Positions 7,351-15,580 of a stretch of 22,922 bases of DNA are shown here, in pieces. Position 1 is the stretch's first letter. Every line of letters starts with the position of its first letter. The notes under the pieces are model-generated. The model ran no database searches. It was not told the DNA's origin and saw only the letters and a list, made by a program, of their open reading frames with translations. The position numbers and the translations under genes are program-made. Source of the stretch: Niastella sp966211305 (lineage in GTDB: Bacteria; Bacteroidota; Bacteroidia; Chitinophagales; Chitinophagaceae); the NCBI GenBank assembly GCA_966211305.1, contig CBIHPC010000078.1, positions 1-22,922 of the forward strand, written 5' to 3'.

Positions 7351-10300
7351 ATGAAATTACGGACCTGGTGCATCCGTATCGGTCAGATTTTGACCAAAAC
7401 TGTATTAGTATTTACAGGATTTCTTGTTTTTTTAACGCTTTTTTGCGCGGCATCAATTAAAGCCGAGAGCGGCCGCGGCGGCATAACGATCCGCCAGCAG
7501 AACGTGCCTATCGAGAAGGTCTTCCAAAGTATCGAAAAGCAAAGCGGTTATCGCTTTTTCTACAACGAAACATTGCTCCAGGGAGCAGGAAAAGTTACCA
7601 TCAACCTGCAAAACGTAAGCTTGCAGGAAGCGTTGGACGCCTGTTTCCACAACCAGCCATTAAGCTATGCGATTGTCGACAAAACCATCATTGTAAAAAA
7701 ACGTCCCGACCAGCGGCCCCAAGCACCAGTAGCGGCCGCTGTGTCTTTATCGAAGCCCGGGAAGATCATAGCGTTGAGGGGGAAGGTGACGAGTGGAAGT
7801 GTGCCTGTGGTTGGCGCCAGTATTATGATCAAAGGCACCGACAATGGGGCGAGCACTGATAAAGAGGGAATGTTTACTTTGCCGGAGGTAGAGGATGATG
7901 CTACGCTGGTTGTTTCGAGTGTGAGCCATTCCGTACGGGAAGTGAGGTTGAATGGGCAGACGTTTATTTCGATTGATCTGGCTCAGCGTACTGATGATTT
8001 GGATGAGGCGGTTGTGGTGGCTTATAATACGACGACGAGGAGAATGAATACGGGGGCGGTGACGGTGGTGAAGGGGGCAGAGATACAGAATTTGCCGAAT
8101 AGGAGTTTTGAAAAAAGCCTGCAGGGGTTGGTGCCGGGATTGTTGATTACGCAAGGCACCGGGCAGCCCGGAGGTGGGGTGGCTAATTTTGTGTTAAGGG
8201 GAATTGCTACAGGGGCTGATCCCAGCAATGGTACAATAGCAAGGCAGCCGTTGGTTGTAATGGACGGAATTCCGTTGTTCCAGGATCCCATTGCAAGCAC
8301 TTCGTTACTTGAATCTCCCAATAATAATCCACTGGCTCAACTCAATCCATCCGATATTGAATCCATAACCGTGCTGAAAGACGCCAGCGCCATAGCATTG
8401 TACGGTTCCAGGGCAAGCAACGGCGTTATACTTGTTACTACCAAAAAAGGAAAGGAAGGCAAAACGAGAATAGGTATCCGTCATCAGACAGATATTGCAG
8501 ACCGGTTAAAAGGAAACCAGGAAATGCTCAACCAGGATGAATACCTGGAACTGCTTTATGAAACCTATAAAAACACCAATCAGGCGCTCTATACTGATGC
8601 AGTTATATCTGAAGATCTGAAAAAGAAATTTCCAGTGATGGCGGATGGCAGTTTTTATGCTCAAACTGATTGGTTAAACGAACTGTACAGGCAAAATGCA
8701 ATAACGGTTGCCAATGAATTGTCTGTATCCGGAGGAACTTCCCGCCAAACGTTTTATTTAAATCTCGAAAACACCAGGCAGAACGGTATTGAAAAAAACA
8801 CCGGTTTCGACCGTAAATCAATTCGTTTCAATTTTGACAGCCGGCCAAATTCCTGGTTAAAACTCGGCATAAACACTACTGCGTCATATACGGTACAAAA
8901 TGTAGGAATGGGAAATTCAGAATCCGGCGCGGCAAGGATCTCGCCGCTGAATCCGGTGCGTGATGAGTATGGAGAATTTCTTTATAATTTTCAGTGGGGC
9001 GGCGCAACGTCGTCTGACCTTACTAACATAGGTTCTTATTTTCCAAACCCGGCAGCTAATCAGACGCTGAACATCAACAGAAACATCTCTTATCGTGGTT
9101 TGACCCGGCTTTCAGGAGAGGCTAAATTTTTACGATATTTCAGTTTTACAACCCTGCTTGGTTTGGACTTCATGCTTACTGAATCCAAACTACGGATTCA
9201 TCCCAAATTAAGTGAGGGTTATGGGTTTACTGCTAATGCCGGAAATATTGTAGGCAGAAATAGCCGGGTGGCCAACCTGATCACCACAAATAGTTTGCGG
9301 TTCAATAAGCAATGGGCAAACAGGCACACGCTTGATATACTTGCCGCTCATGAAGCTCAAATTCGCAATAGCGGTGTGTTAGGGATTTCGCTTACCGGTA
9401 TCAGCAATAATCCGCTCACCGAAGAGTTGCAAACCGGCACGGTGAACAATGCATCGGGAGTAAATGCAAAGGAAACACTGTTGTCTTATTTCGGACAGGC
9501 CAATTATGGGTTCCTCAAAAAATATTTTCTGTCAGCAAGTGTTCGAAGAGACGGGTCGTCTCTCTTTGGAGAAAACAACCAGTTCGGGACTCACTGGTCT
9601 ATAGGTGGAGGCTGGGTGGTTAATTCTGAAGGTTTCATGCGGTTCAGCAGGGGCTGGCTTGACTATCTTAAATTGCGGGGAAGCGTTGGTTCGGCAGGAA
9701 ATTCAGCTGCAATCATAAATACAATGCGGTATCACCGGCTGCAATTAATAAACTTTATAAACGCTACCGCAATCTTACCCGACCCTTCTTTTGCGCCCAA
9801 CCCGGGTATAAAATGGGAAAAAACATTTACCTGGAATGCCGGCGCGGATATTAGGGTATTGAAAGAGCGGCTGTCGGTGAGCGTTGATGTTTATTCCCGG
9901 AAAACAACTGATCTGCTGGGTAGTATCGTTTTGCCGCCGGCAAACGGGTATACGGGATTCAGGACTAATATTGGGAACCTGAGAAACACCGGATTGGAGT
10001 TGTCTTTTTCAGCCAGTATTATTAAGTCAAAAAACTTCCACTGGAATATAGCCGCCAACTGGAGTAAAAACAGGAACCGGTTGATCAGGTCGGCTTTTCC
10101 CCTGGAAACATCTTCCGGTTCAAATCCGCAAAATGTGAACTCTAATTCCATAACCGTGAATGCACCGGGAAAAAATTATAATTCGTTTTACCTGGTACAA
10201 TGGGCAGGCGTTGACCCTGAGACCGGCAGACCTTTGTGGGTAGACAGTACGGGGAAGCTGAGCAGTACCTGGGCCGCGGCAAAGCCTGTATTTGCCGGCA

Positions 10301-10824
10301 AGTCTCAACCTGACGGATTTGGGTCACTTTCTCAAAGTTTCTCATGGAAAAGCTTTACACTTAACATGATGTTTAATTATCAATATGGATTTCAGGTGTA
10401 TGCCGATGCTACTAATAACCCTCTGGTGAATGATGGAATGGACCCTTTTATCAACCAGGGCAAATCGGCAATGAACAGATGGCGGAAGCCTGGCGATATA
10501 GCAGATAATCCCCGGCGATTGTTGTTTGGTAAAGTTGCCGGTAGCAATACATCTGATAACTCCACTGCCAACTCAACCCGTTATTTGATCGATGGAGATT
10601 TTATTCGTTTGTCAAACGTGTCTCTGTCTTATCAATTGCCGAGGCAATTGACACAACGCTTAAAGCTTGGCGGTGCTAATGTATATATACAGGGAAATAA
10701 TTTAGCAACCTGGACAAAGTATTCCGGCCGGCAGGATCCGGAAAACGCCAGTGCGATGGGAAGAATATCCTCAGTTTATCCGCTGCAACGGTCCTGGTCA
10801 TTGGGTCTGAATCTTAATTTATAA
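7351..10824 (+). CDS. SusC/RagA family TonB-dependent outer-membrane transducer with STN domain
   Basis: A 1157-aa outer-membrane receptor. Residues 1-38 form a signal peptide. Residues about 45-116 are an STN (secretin/TonB N-terminal) domain, the signalling module that touches FecR. Residues about 141-212 are a carboxypeptidase-regulatory-like beta-sandwich. A TonB-box-like EAVVVAYN follows near 219-226, then the plug domain (FEKSLQGLVPG, VLRGIATG, VMDGIPL, ITVLKDASAIALYGSRAS) and a long beta-barrel ending in a typical alternating strand (SWSLGLNLNL). It imports a large ligand by TonB energy together with the SusD protein 10 nt downstream. The ligand is unknown, and no carbohydrate enzyme lies nearby. 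Confidence 0.96.
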   Translation: MKLRTWCIRIGQILTKTVLVFTGFLVFLTLFCAASIKAESGRGGITIRQQNVPIEKVFQSIEKQSGYRFFYNETLLQGAGKVTINLQNVSLQEALDACFHNQPLSYAIVDKTIIVKKRPDQRPQAPVAAAVSLSKPGKIIALRGKVTSGSVPVVGASIMIKGTDNGASTDKEGMFTLPEVEDDATLVVSSVSHSVREVRLNGQTFISIDLAQRTDDLDEAVVVAYNTTTRRMNTGAVTVVKGAEIQNLPNRSFEKSLQGLVPGLLITQGTGQPGGGVANFVLRGIATGADPSNGTIARQPLVVMDGIPLFQDPIASTSLLESPNNNPLAQLNPSDIESITVLKDASAIALYGSRASNGVILVTTKKGKEGKTRIGIRHQTDIADRLKGNQEMLNQDEYLELLYETYKNTNQALYTDAVISEDLKKKFPVMADGSFYAQTDWLNELYRQNAITVANELSVSGGTSRQTFYLNLENTRQNGIEKNTGFDRKSIRFNFDSRPNSWLKLGINTTASYTVQNVGMGNSESGAARISPLNPVRDEYGEFLYNFQWGGATSSDLTNIGSYFPNPAANQTLNINRNISYRGLTRLSGEAKFLRYFSFTTLLGLDFMLTESKLRIHPKLSEGYGFTANAGNIVGRNSRVANLITTNSLRFNKQWANRHTLDILAAHEAQIRNSGVLGISLTGISNNPLTEELQTGTVNNASGVNAKETLLSYFGQANYGFLKKYFLSASVRRDGSSLFGENNQFGTHWSIGGGWVVNSEGFMRFSRGWLDYLKLRGSVGSAGNSAAIINTMRYHRLQLINFINATAILPDPSFAPNPGIKWEKTFTWNAGADIRVLKERLSVSVDVYSRKTTDLLGSIVLPPANGYTGFRTNIGNLRNTGLELSFSASIIKSKNFHWNIAANWSKNRNRLIRSAFPLETSSGSNPQNVNSNSITVNAPGKNYNSFYLVQWAGVDPETGRPLWVDSTGKLSSTWAAAKPVFAGKSQPDGFGSLSQSFSWKSFTLNMMFNYQYGFQVYADATNNPLVNDGMDPFINQGKSAMNRWRKPGDIADNPRRLLFGKVAGSNTSDNSTANSTRYLIDGDFIRLSNVSLSYQLPRQLTQRLKLGGANVYIQGNNLATWTKYSGRQDPENASAMGRISSVYPLQRSWSLGLNLNL

Positions 10825-10834
10825 TTAGTCTGTT

Positions 10835-12262
10835 ATGAAACGTCACACATATCTTATTATACTTTTAATCGGCTTGTTTTATTCCTGCACCAAAGAGTTC
10901 CTGGATGTGAACAATACGGAACAACTTTTCAGGGAAAGTTATGTCAAAGATCTTACCTCCATGCAGGAGTATTTAAGGGGAGCTTATTATAATTTATGTT
11001 TCAATATCGAATCGGGGGAGTCTAATTCTTCTTATCCGGAACTGGTGGCAGATAACCTCAGGCCGTTCAGCGGAACTTCTTCCCCGGCAACAGCAGCGCA
11101 TTACAATTGGGCACAGGAGGCTGTTGTAAGCGCCGCGCGGAATTTGAATTTACTTTGGAGGAATAGCTATATGACCATAAGGATGTGCAGTTTTGTTATT
11201 GACAACGTTGATAAGTATAGAGGTGAAGGAACCGCATGGGCCGACGACATAAAGGGGCAGGCACTGGCAATAAGAGCCCTGATCCATTTTAAACTTGTGA
11301 ATATTTTTTCGCAACCTTACACTTTTTCGCCCGATGCTTTACATCCAGGGGTGCCTTATATAACTACATCCGACATAACCAGGCCCTACACCCGGCAGTC
11401 GGTAAGTGAGGTGTACGCCGGCATGATTGAAGATCTTTCAAAAGCCATCGGGTTGTTAGCTGAAATGGCGACAGATAACCGCTACATGAACCGGCCTGCC
11501 GCCAGGGCGCTGCTGGCAAGAGTATATTTGTTTAAGGAAGATTATGTCAACGCAAAAAAGTTGGCAGAAGAAGTAGTTGCAATTGTTCCTTTACTTTCTG
11601 CAGCCGCAGGGTATCCCAATGATATATTTAAGTTAAAGGCGCCATCGGCAACGGAAACTTTATTTCAGTTAACGCCAATGTCAGTTAATACGTTGGGAAG
11701 ATGGGTAAGGCGTACTCCTGTTAAGTTTGTAGCTACAACCGATATAGCAGGAATACTTCAGGAAAATGCCGATGATGTTAGAATAAGCTGGATAAAGGAT
11801 ACTACTGTGAGCGGAAAAAAATATCACCTGGTCACTAAATTTCCTACCGCCGTAACCCCTGAGTTTCCATCAATTACCAGTCCCGATATTGCCTATTATA
11901 CCCCGGTTTTACGTTCGTCCGAAATGGCGTTGACAGTGGCGGAAGCGGCTGCCAGAACCGGTGATGAAGCGGTTGCACGTACTTATTTAAACGCAATAAG
12001 AAAAAGAGCTAACCCGTCTATAGGCGATGTAACGGCATCCGGTGCCGCGCTTATTGACTCTATTTTCAAAGAAAGAAGGAAGGAGTTGTCATTTGAAGGT
12101 ATCAGGATGTTTGATCTGCAACGATGGAAAATGGGAGTGAACAGAACGGACGTGTTGCCCGGATCGCCCGGCAAACTGGCCTTCCCAAGCTCAAAAGCGT
12201 TATCACCAATTCCCCTGGACGAGGTGAGGCTTGCCGGTATACCACAAAACGAAAACTATTAA
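10835..12262 (+). CDS. SusD/RagB family ligand-binding lipoprotein
   Basis: A 475-aa lipoprotein with signal sequence ending near LIGLFYSC (Cys18 as the likely lipidated residue). The N-terminal half shows the SusD-like TPR helices (SMQEYLRGAYYNL, ALAIRALIHFKLVNIFSQPY) and the C-terminus carries the usual FKERRKELSFEGIRMFDLQR segment and a proline-rich ending with IPLDEV. It caps the SusC barrel on the cell surface and selects the ligand. It begins 10 nt after SusC and is followed 31 nt later by the thioredoxin-phosphatase fusion, so all three are probably one transcript. Confidence 0.95.
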   Translation: MKRHTYLIILLIGLFYSCTKEFLDVNNTEQLFRESYVKDLTSMQEYLRGAYYNLCFNIESGESNSSYPELVADNLRPFSGTSSPATAAHYNWAQEAVVSAARNLNLLWRNSYMTIRMCSFVIDNVDKYRGEGTAWADDIKGQALAIRALIHFKLVNIFSQPYTFSPDALHPGVPYITTSDITRPYTRQSVSEVYAGMIEDLSKAIGLLAEMATDNRYMNRPAARALLARVYLFKEDYVNAKKLAEEVVAIVPLLSAAAGYPNDIFKLKAPSATETLFQLTPMSVNTLGRWVRRTPVKFVATTDIAGILQENADDVRISWIKDTTVSGKKYHLVTKFPTAVTPEFPSITSPDIAYYTPVLRSSEMALTVAEAAARTGDEAVARTYLNAIRKRANPSIGDVTASGAALIDSIFKERRKELSFEGIRMFDLQRWKMGVNRTDVLPGSPGKLAFPSSKALSPIPLDEVRLAGIPQNENY

Positions 12263-12293
12263 AATAATTATCCTTCAAAAAATAAGTATTATC

Positions 12294-14888
12294 ATGAAGA
12301 TGCTTTTACCGGCTTTTTTATATTTATTAAACGCCACTGTAGCCGGATCACCTTCCCCAGGTATTAAACAAACTTTCCCGGGATACAGGAGCGACAAAAT
12401 ATGTGTTGAGTTACGATTGAACCCTGGTCTGTTAAAAGACTCAGGAAAAATATCCTTTCAGCCTGCGGAATATTTCCTTCAGCCGAAAAATAATGTTCAA
12501 TATAAAAGACCCGCGAATGGTTCTGTACACATTGAAATAACAGCCGGGGAACCTGCATACCTGAATTTTGTCAACCTCCTGCGCGTAAATAAAAAAGGAT
12601 ATTATCTTACTGAACCCGGTGATAATGTAGTGATCTGTTCTGATGGAGACGGATTTGTTTTTTCGGGGCAGGGAGCGGAAAAATACAGGCTGCAGTATCA
12701 ACTCGACTCTTTGGCACGCAGCATACCGAATAGCAATAAAAAGACAGGGTTGGCCAGTTATTACCTTGACTCGTTACAGGAATATTTTGCCTGGACCAAT
12801 TATTACCGGCAGAAGATCGATCTGGCTATTCCATTATTGAAAAGCTATAAGGGAAAAATGTCAGGATATGCATTTACAGCAATTGCAGATGGATACATTC
12901 ACAATGTAATGGGTAGCCTGTTAAGTAAATTTCATTCACTGAAGGAATATGGCTTGTGTAAAAGAAAAGTTCCAAATGATGTACTTGTACAAATTTATGA
13001 TACAAGCTATTCAAAAGCTATGACGGAATGGCTTGGGCATGCCATCAATAAACAGGAAGTGGGGCTGGCATTGAGAGAGCACCAGATTCAACGCGTATAT
13101 TCATTTGACAGCCTTCGGATGCCCGATGAAAGGGGAATACAGTTAATGCTTTTGTCAGACATGATGAAGGTGTATAAAGGGCAGGAACGTGAGCGCCTTA
13201 TAATAAACAGCCTGCCGAAAGCTATGATCAAAATTGGTTTTACCAGTGAACTGGAAAAGGTGCTGGCCGGGTACTATGCAGAGCCGGGGTATCCCGAGTG
13301 GAAAAAATGGATGAAAAAACAGGAACTGGCAGCGCGAACGAAAGCCCTGCAACACAGGGCTCCGGATTTCGTACTTACTGAAGCCTCGGGAGCGCCTTTA
13401 ACCAATAAAGATCTGCAGGGAAAAATAGCAATCTTGTATTTTCAGTCTCCCGGTGAATTCCGGAATAAGGAGAAGGCGCTTGCTTACAAAAAAGTGATTG
13501 AAAGATTCAGCGATCGTAAGGATGTAGTCTTCGTCAACGTTTCTGTCGACGAAAAAAGTTCCCAATGGCAGAATGATCTGCAGGTAAGCGGGTTTGACCG
13601 TTACGAAAATGTCATCAATGTATATACGGGCGGGCAGGGTGTCGAAAATCCTGTGATCCGGGACTATGCGGTTACTTCTTTTCCCTGTATATGGGTTGTC
13701 GATTACAATGGAAAGGTTGTTAATGCAAATCCGAGGGTCGACTTAACGCCAGGTAACGCTGAGAAGCTGGCAACGTTTATTCAAAAGAGAATAGAATATG
13801 AAAGTGCTTTGCGTCAAAAAGAAATGTCGTATAAAAAGGATGGTCCTTATGTATTTCATGAGGATAGGAACGCTATTTCCTATTCTATTGATAGTACTAA
13901 TTTGGTTAGGTTGGTTATAGATAAGAACGATCATCAAAAATTACAGGTTCAAACCGATCTCGATAAAACATTTACAGTTGAATTGCAGTCATCGGTCGTT
14001 GCCCAGCCATCTGTGTACCCTGGAGCAGAGAGGTTACTGGCCTTTTCAGATATAGAAGGAAATTTCGATGCATTCAGGAAACTGCTGCAGGTCAATAAAA
14101 TCATTGATGAAAATTTCAACTGGATTTTCGGTAAAGGGCATTTGGTTTTTGCAGGTGATATGTTCGACAGAGGAATGCAGGTCACAGAGTGTCTATGGCT
14201 TATGTATGCGCTGGAAGAAAAAGCGAGAAAAGCAGGAGGTTATGTCCATTTTATCCTGGGCAATCATGAAATTATGAACATGCAGGGCAATCACCGTTAT
14301 ACAAACGGCAAGTATAAAAATAACGCGGCATTAATGCACAAAACACTTACCCAGTTATATAGTGAAGAAAGCGAGCTTGGCCGGTGGTTAAGAACAAAAA
14401 ATATTATTGAAAAGATAGGTGGTCTTTTATTCGTTCATGGTGGTATTTCTCCCGAAATGAACAGGTTGGCATTGGGAATTGAGGAAATTAATATGCTGGC
14501 CCGTCCTTATTACGGGAAAGTGATCGACTCATCCAATATGGATTTGTTGACGATCTATGATTCAAGGTACGGGGAAAAATATCGTATATCTCCTTTTTGG
14601 TCGAGAGGTTATTACAATACAAGAACAACAAAGGGAGTAGGTAAAATAAGTAATGAACAGTTAGATACAACCCTGAACAAGTTTAAGGTACACCGTATAG
14701 TTACAGGACATACCATAGTTGCGGATACGATCAGTGTTCACTATGGAGGCAGGGTAATTAATACCGATACAAAGCATGCCAAAGGAATAAGTGAAGCTTT
14801 ATTGATTGAAGATCGCCGGTATTACCGGGTTGATGATAAAGGTAACAAAGTGTTGTTGTTTATTGATGATAAAGTAAAGCCCGGATAA
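12294..14888 (+). CDS. Exported TlpA/thioredoxin-fold protein fused to PPP-type metallophosphatase
   Basis: The ATG at 12294 is chosen (864 aa) over an earlier ATG (12231) inside SusD because it gives a clean signal peptide (MKMLLPAFLYLLNATVAGS) without a lipobox. Residues about 25-340 resemble the N-terminal region of Bacteroidota TlpA proteins (FVFSGQGAEKYRL). Residues about 352-500 are a thioredoxin fold (HRAPDFVLTEASG, then FPCIWVVDYNGKV), but the WCGPCR-like active site reads SPGEFR (385-390): both Cys are gone. Residues about 575-860 are a metallophosphatase: SDIEGN (Asp586, Glu588), GDMFDRG (Asp622), GNHE (656-659), VHGG (His715) and GHT (His806). It should be a periplasmic phosphatase whose redox domain can only bind, not exchange, disulfides. 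A strong terminator follows. Confidence 0.88.
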   Translation: MKMLLPAFLYLLNATVAGSPSPGIKQTFPGYRSDKICVELRLNPGLLKDSGKISFQPAEYFLQPKNNVQYKRPANGSVHIEITAGEPAYLNFVNLLRVNKKGYYLTEPGDNVVICSDGDGFVFSGQGAEKYRLQYQLDSLARSIPNSNKKTGLASYYLDSLQEYFAWTNYYRQKIDLAIPLLKSYKGKMSGYAFTAIADGYIHNVMGSLLSKFHSLKEYGLCKRKVPNDVLVQIYDTSYSKAMTEWLGHAINKQEVGLALREHQIQRVYSFDSLRMPDERGIQLMLLSDMMKVYKGQERERLIINSLPKAMIKIGFTSELEKVLAGYYAEPGYPEWKKWMKKQELAARTKALQHRAPDFVLTEASGAPLTNKDLQGKIAILYFQSPGEFRNKEKALAYKKVIERFSDRKDVVFVNVSVDEKSSQWQNDLQVSGFDRYENVINVYTGGQGVENPVIRDYAVTSFPCIWVVDYNGKVVNANPRVDLTPGNAEKLATFIQKRIEYESALRQKEMSYKKDGPYVFHEDRNAISYSIDSTNLVRLVIDKNDHQKLQVQTDLDKTFTVELQSSVVAQPSVYPGAERLLAFSDIEGNFDAFRKLLQVNKIIDENFNWIFGKGHLVFAGDMFDRGMQVTECLWLMYALEEKARKAGGYVHFILGNHEIMNMQGNHRYTNGKYKNNAALMHKTLTQLYSEESELGRWLRTKNIIEKIGGLLFVHGGISPEMNRLALGIEEINMLARPYYGKVIDSSNMDLLTIYDSRYGEKYRISPFWSRGYYNTRTTKGVGKISNEQLDTTLNKFKVHRIVTGHTIVADTISVHYGGRVINTDTKHAKGISEALLIEDRRYYRVDDKGNKVLLFIDDKVKPG

Positions 14889-14917
14889 AATGACTTCTTC
14901 CTATGGATCTGCCGGTT

Positions 14918-14953
14918 TCCCGGAACTTGCCTGAGAGTTCCGGGATTTTTTTT
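14918..14953 (+). terminator. Strong intrinsic terminator after the thioredoxin-phosphatase gene
   Basis: A perfect 10-bp stem, TCCCGGAACT (14918-14927) with AGTTCCGGGA (14936-14945), an 8-nt loop and a run of eight T (14946-14953). It ends the SusCD transcript and separates it from the peptide gene. Confidence 0.9.
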
Positions 14954-14960
14954 GCTTTTA

Positions 14961-14997
14961 CATAAGTGGTATACGATGTAAAATATTTACACTTATG
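14961..14997. promoter_or_regulatory. Inverted repeat CATAAGTG...CACTTATG upstream of the peptide gene (candidate operator)
   Basis: Perfect 8-bp arms at 14961-14968 and 14990-14997 lie about 70-105 nt before the peptide start. The spacing of arm centres (29 nt, nearly three helical turns) suits a dimeric DNA-binding protein. The right arm read on the minus strand extends to CATAAGTGTA, and that 10-mer recurs at 21358-21367 upstream of the HTH genes. Binding by the linked HTH proteins is inference. Confidence 0.4.
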
Positions 14998-15065
14998 GGT
15001 TCTAATTTTATACAGTTATCGTCTTGGCCGAGACAATATTCATTAACCAATTTAAATCTTTCTTT

Positions 15066-15419
15066 ATGCAAAAAGTATCATGGAGGAATCTTTCCATCCT
15101 AGGTCTGGTTTTAATGGCTGCTTCAGCCGTTACTGCAGCGGTTATTCCTGGTAAGAACGATAAAAAAGCGATAAATCTTGATGCCGGTTCTATCACCGAT
15201 ACATCTTCAATAAACGGTAATGGCGCGGTATCAAGTATTACGTGTGCACCCGACTCGGATGGTGCAATTTCCACTCTGGCATGTACGGCTTCAACAAACC
15301 AGGGATCTGTGACTACCGGTGGGCCCGGTGGTGGTGCAGCAACTTCAAATGAAGCCGTATCAAGCGTGAATGGCGATGGTGGAACAGGAGCAGACAATAC
15401 CAGTTCAACACATAGTTAA
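15066..15419 (+). CDS. Exported Ser/Thr-rich two-cysteine peptide (candidate RiPP-like precursor)
   Basis: A 117-aa protein starting at ATG 15066; the open frame extends 14 codons upstream, but only this start gives a signal peptide (MQKVSWRN, then hydrophobic LSILGLVLMAASAVTAAV). After Lys34 there is no Lys, Arg, Phe, Tyr or Trp, and about 29% of residues 26-117 are Ser/Thr. Two near-identical units end in Cys, GAVSSITC (53-60) and GAISTLAC (66-73), 13 residues apart. They are flanked by SSINGNG (47-53) and SSVNGDG (99-105). Ser/Thr three or four residues before each Cys would suit (methyl)lanthionine rings. It resembles small Bacteroidota secreted peptides such as DUF6520 in size and signal. 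No known precursor family is recognised, and it may simply be a secreted low-complexity protein. Confidence 0.75.
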   Translation: MQKVSWRNLSILGLVLMAASAVTAAVIPGKNDKKAINLDAGSITDTSSINGNGAVSSITCAPDSDGAISTLACTASTNQGSVTTGGPGGGAATSNEAVSSVNGDGGTGADNTSSTHS

Positions 15420-15496
15420 CCGCTATTAAAACATAGTTGGTGCCGTCGCATTGAGCTGCTGCTACGGTATTGTTAAAGTAATAAAAGATCATTATT

Positions 15497-15531
15497 AAGC
15501 TTTCCTTCCTGATATCGGGAAGGAAAGTTTT
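15497..15531 (+). terminator. Intrinsic terminator directly after the peptide gene
   Basis: CTTTCCTTCC (15500-15509) pairs with GGAAGGAAAG (15518-15527), extendable by three further pairs including one G-T, with an 8-nt loop and a TTTTA tail. It sits between the peptide gene and the DUF4221-like gene, so the peptide probably makes its own short transcript of about 0.5 kb. Confidence 0.82.
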
Positions 15532-15580
15532 ACTCTATGTTATTGATGGGAATTTATTTAGTCAAAAGTTTCATATCCGC

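Noticed and set aside
12231..12293. The earlier ATG for the thioredoxin-phosphatase gene inside SusD
   Set aside because: It would bury the signal peptide behind 21 residues and overlap SusD by 32 nt; ATG 12294 is a better start.
3875..15034. The 13-mer TTGGCCGAGACAA present both near 3875 and near 15024, upstream of two genes
   Set aside because: Several shared 13-mers are expected by chance in a window of this size, and positions relative to the starts differ.
15008..15397. A 129-codon minus-strand frame opposite the peptide gene
   Set aside because: It mirrors the low-complexity coding sequence of the peptide gene; no start context or family resemblance.
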